NCBI GenBank assembly: GCA_015487515.1
Contig: WFPQ01000168.1
Span: forward strand, 1-7,069
Origin: Hyphomicrobiales bacterium
GTDB lineage: Bacteria > Pseudomonadota > Alphaproteobacteria > Rhizobiales > Devosiaceae
Length of the DNA stretch: 7,069 nucleotides
Reading direction: 5' to 3'
The translations under genes and the position numbers were made by a program. Position 1 is the first letter of the stretch, and every line of letters begins with the position of its first letter. Below are positions 6,593 to 7,069 of the stretch, piece after piece. Below the pieces are notes generated by a model. That model was not told where the DNA came from. It worked only from the letters and a program-made list of their open reading frames with translations, and ran no database searches.

Positions 6593-7069
6593 ATGAGCAA
6601 TGCTGACGACCGTCTTGTCCTTGCCCTGGATGTCTCTTCCAGGAGTGAAGCCGAAAGTCTGGTGGAAAAACTTGGCGACAAGATAAGCTTTTACAAGATC
6701 GGCTACCAGTTGGCCTATGGGGGCGACGGGCTGGCTCTGGGGGCCGAACTTGCAAGGGCCGGCAAGCAGGTATTTTTCGATCTGAAGCTGCTTGATATCG
6801 ACAATACCGTGGCCCGGGCCGTCGAAGCTATTGCCGGAACCGGGGCCAGCATGCTCACCATCCATGCCTATCCGCAGGCCATGGCCGGGGCCGTTGAGGC
6901 GGCAAGGGATACCGATCTGAAATTGCTGGCGGTCAGCGTTCTGACTTCCATGGATGAAAGCGACCTGATGGAAGCGGGCTATGACCGGGACGTGGAAAGC
7001 CTGGTCGGGCTCAGGGCCTACCAGGCCAGGCAGGCGGGAATGGGCGGGGTTGTCTGCTCGGCCCACGAG
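6593..7069 (+). CDS. pyrF: Orotidine 5'-phosphate decarboxylase, N-terminal part (cut by window end)
   Basis: PyrF converts orotidine monophosphate to UMP, the last step of de novo pyrimidine synthesis, in the cytoplasm. From ATG 6593 the frame is open for 159 codons to the window edge. It begins MSNADDRLVLALDVSS, whose early aspartate lies at the first TIM-barrel strand, and has FYKIGYQLAYGG with the substrate-binding lysine. The catalytic motif FFDLKLLDIDNTVARA at about 60-75 carries the family Asp-x-Lys-x-x-Asp residues. LTIHAYPQAM and LLAVSVLTSMDE follow, and the visible part ends VVCSAHE. GGAA at 6581-6584, eight bases before the ATG, is a modest ribosome binding site. It starts 102 bases after dnaJ on the same strand, past a weak hairpin, so co-transcription is possible but not shown. 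Confidence 0.96.
   Translation, partial: MSNADDRLVLALDVSSRSEAESLVEKLGDKISFYKIGYQLAYGGDGLALGAELARAGKQVFFDLKLLDIDNTVARAVEAIAGTGASMLTIHAYPQAMAGAVEAARDTDLKLLAVSVLTSMDESDLMEAGYDRDVESLVGLRAYQARQAGMGGVVCSAHE

Noticed and set aside
1..7069. Search by eye for CIRCE operators, insertion sequences, CRISPR repeats, tRNA genes and phage genes
   Set aside because: None seen; the window is an ordinary core-genome chaperone locus.

Overview
The window is a chaperone-gene locus from a bacterium that is almost certainly an alphaproteobacterium. The reasons are the divergent rph | hrcA-grpE arrangement, the close match of each protein to alphaproteobacterial versions as I remember them, moderately high GC, and a sequence upstream of dnaK that fits the alphaproteobacterial RpoH (sigma-32) promoter pattern exactly. 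I cannot fix the order or genus.

Layout from left to right. Positions 1-227 (minus strand) hold the first 75 codons of rph (RNase PH), cut by the window edge. A 199-base divergent spacer follows, with a candidate heat-shock promoter for hrcA. hrcA (427-1503) encodes the HrcA repressor and grpE (1650-2417) the nucleotide-exchange factor. Between them is a 146-base gap with a weaker candidate heat-shock promoter. A small membrane-protein gene of the DUF454/YbaN family (2606-2980) then lies on the minus strand. It is convergent with grpE and divergent from dnaK. A 310-base spacer carries the strong RpoH-type promoter and a leader of roughly 120 bases. dnaK (3291-5204) is followed by a well-formed intrinsic terminator (5218-5251) and then dnaJ (5342-6490). 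After a weaker hairpin, the 5' part of pyrF (6593 to the window end) begins.

DnaK binds unfolded protein clients, DnaJ delivers clients and stimulates ATP hydrolysis, and GrpE releases ADP, so the full DnaK machine is encoded here. HrcA is a heat-sensitive repressor that acts on CIRCE operators. I see no CIRCE in this window, so HrcA probably acts elsewhere (typically groESL), while the genes here look RpoH-driven. rph, the DUF454 gene and pyrF are neighbours with no evident chaperone role.

I found no mobile element, CRISPR array, tRNA or rRNA, and no convincing undescribed system. The points worth a second look are regulatory (graded RpoH-like sites, the dnaK-dnaJ terminator, a foldable dnaK leader), the low-complexity GrpE tail built partly from a tandem repeat, and the opposite-strand membrane gene splitting the chaperone cluster.
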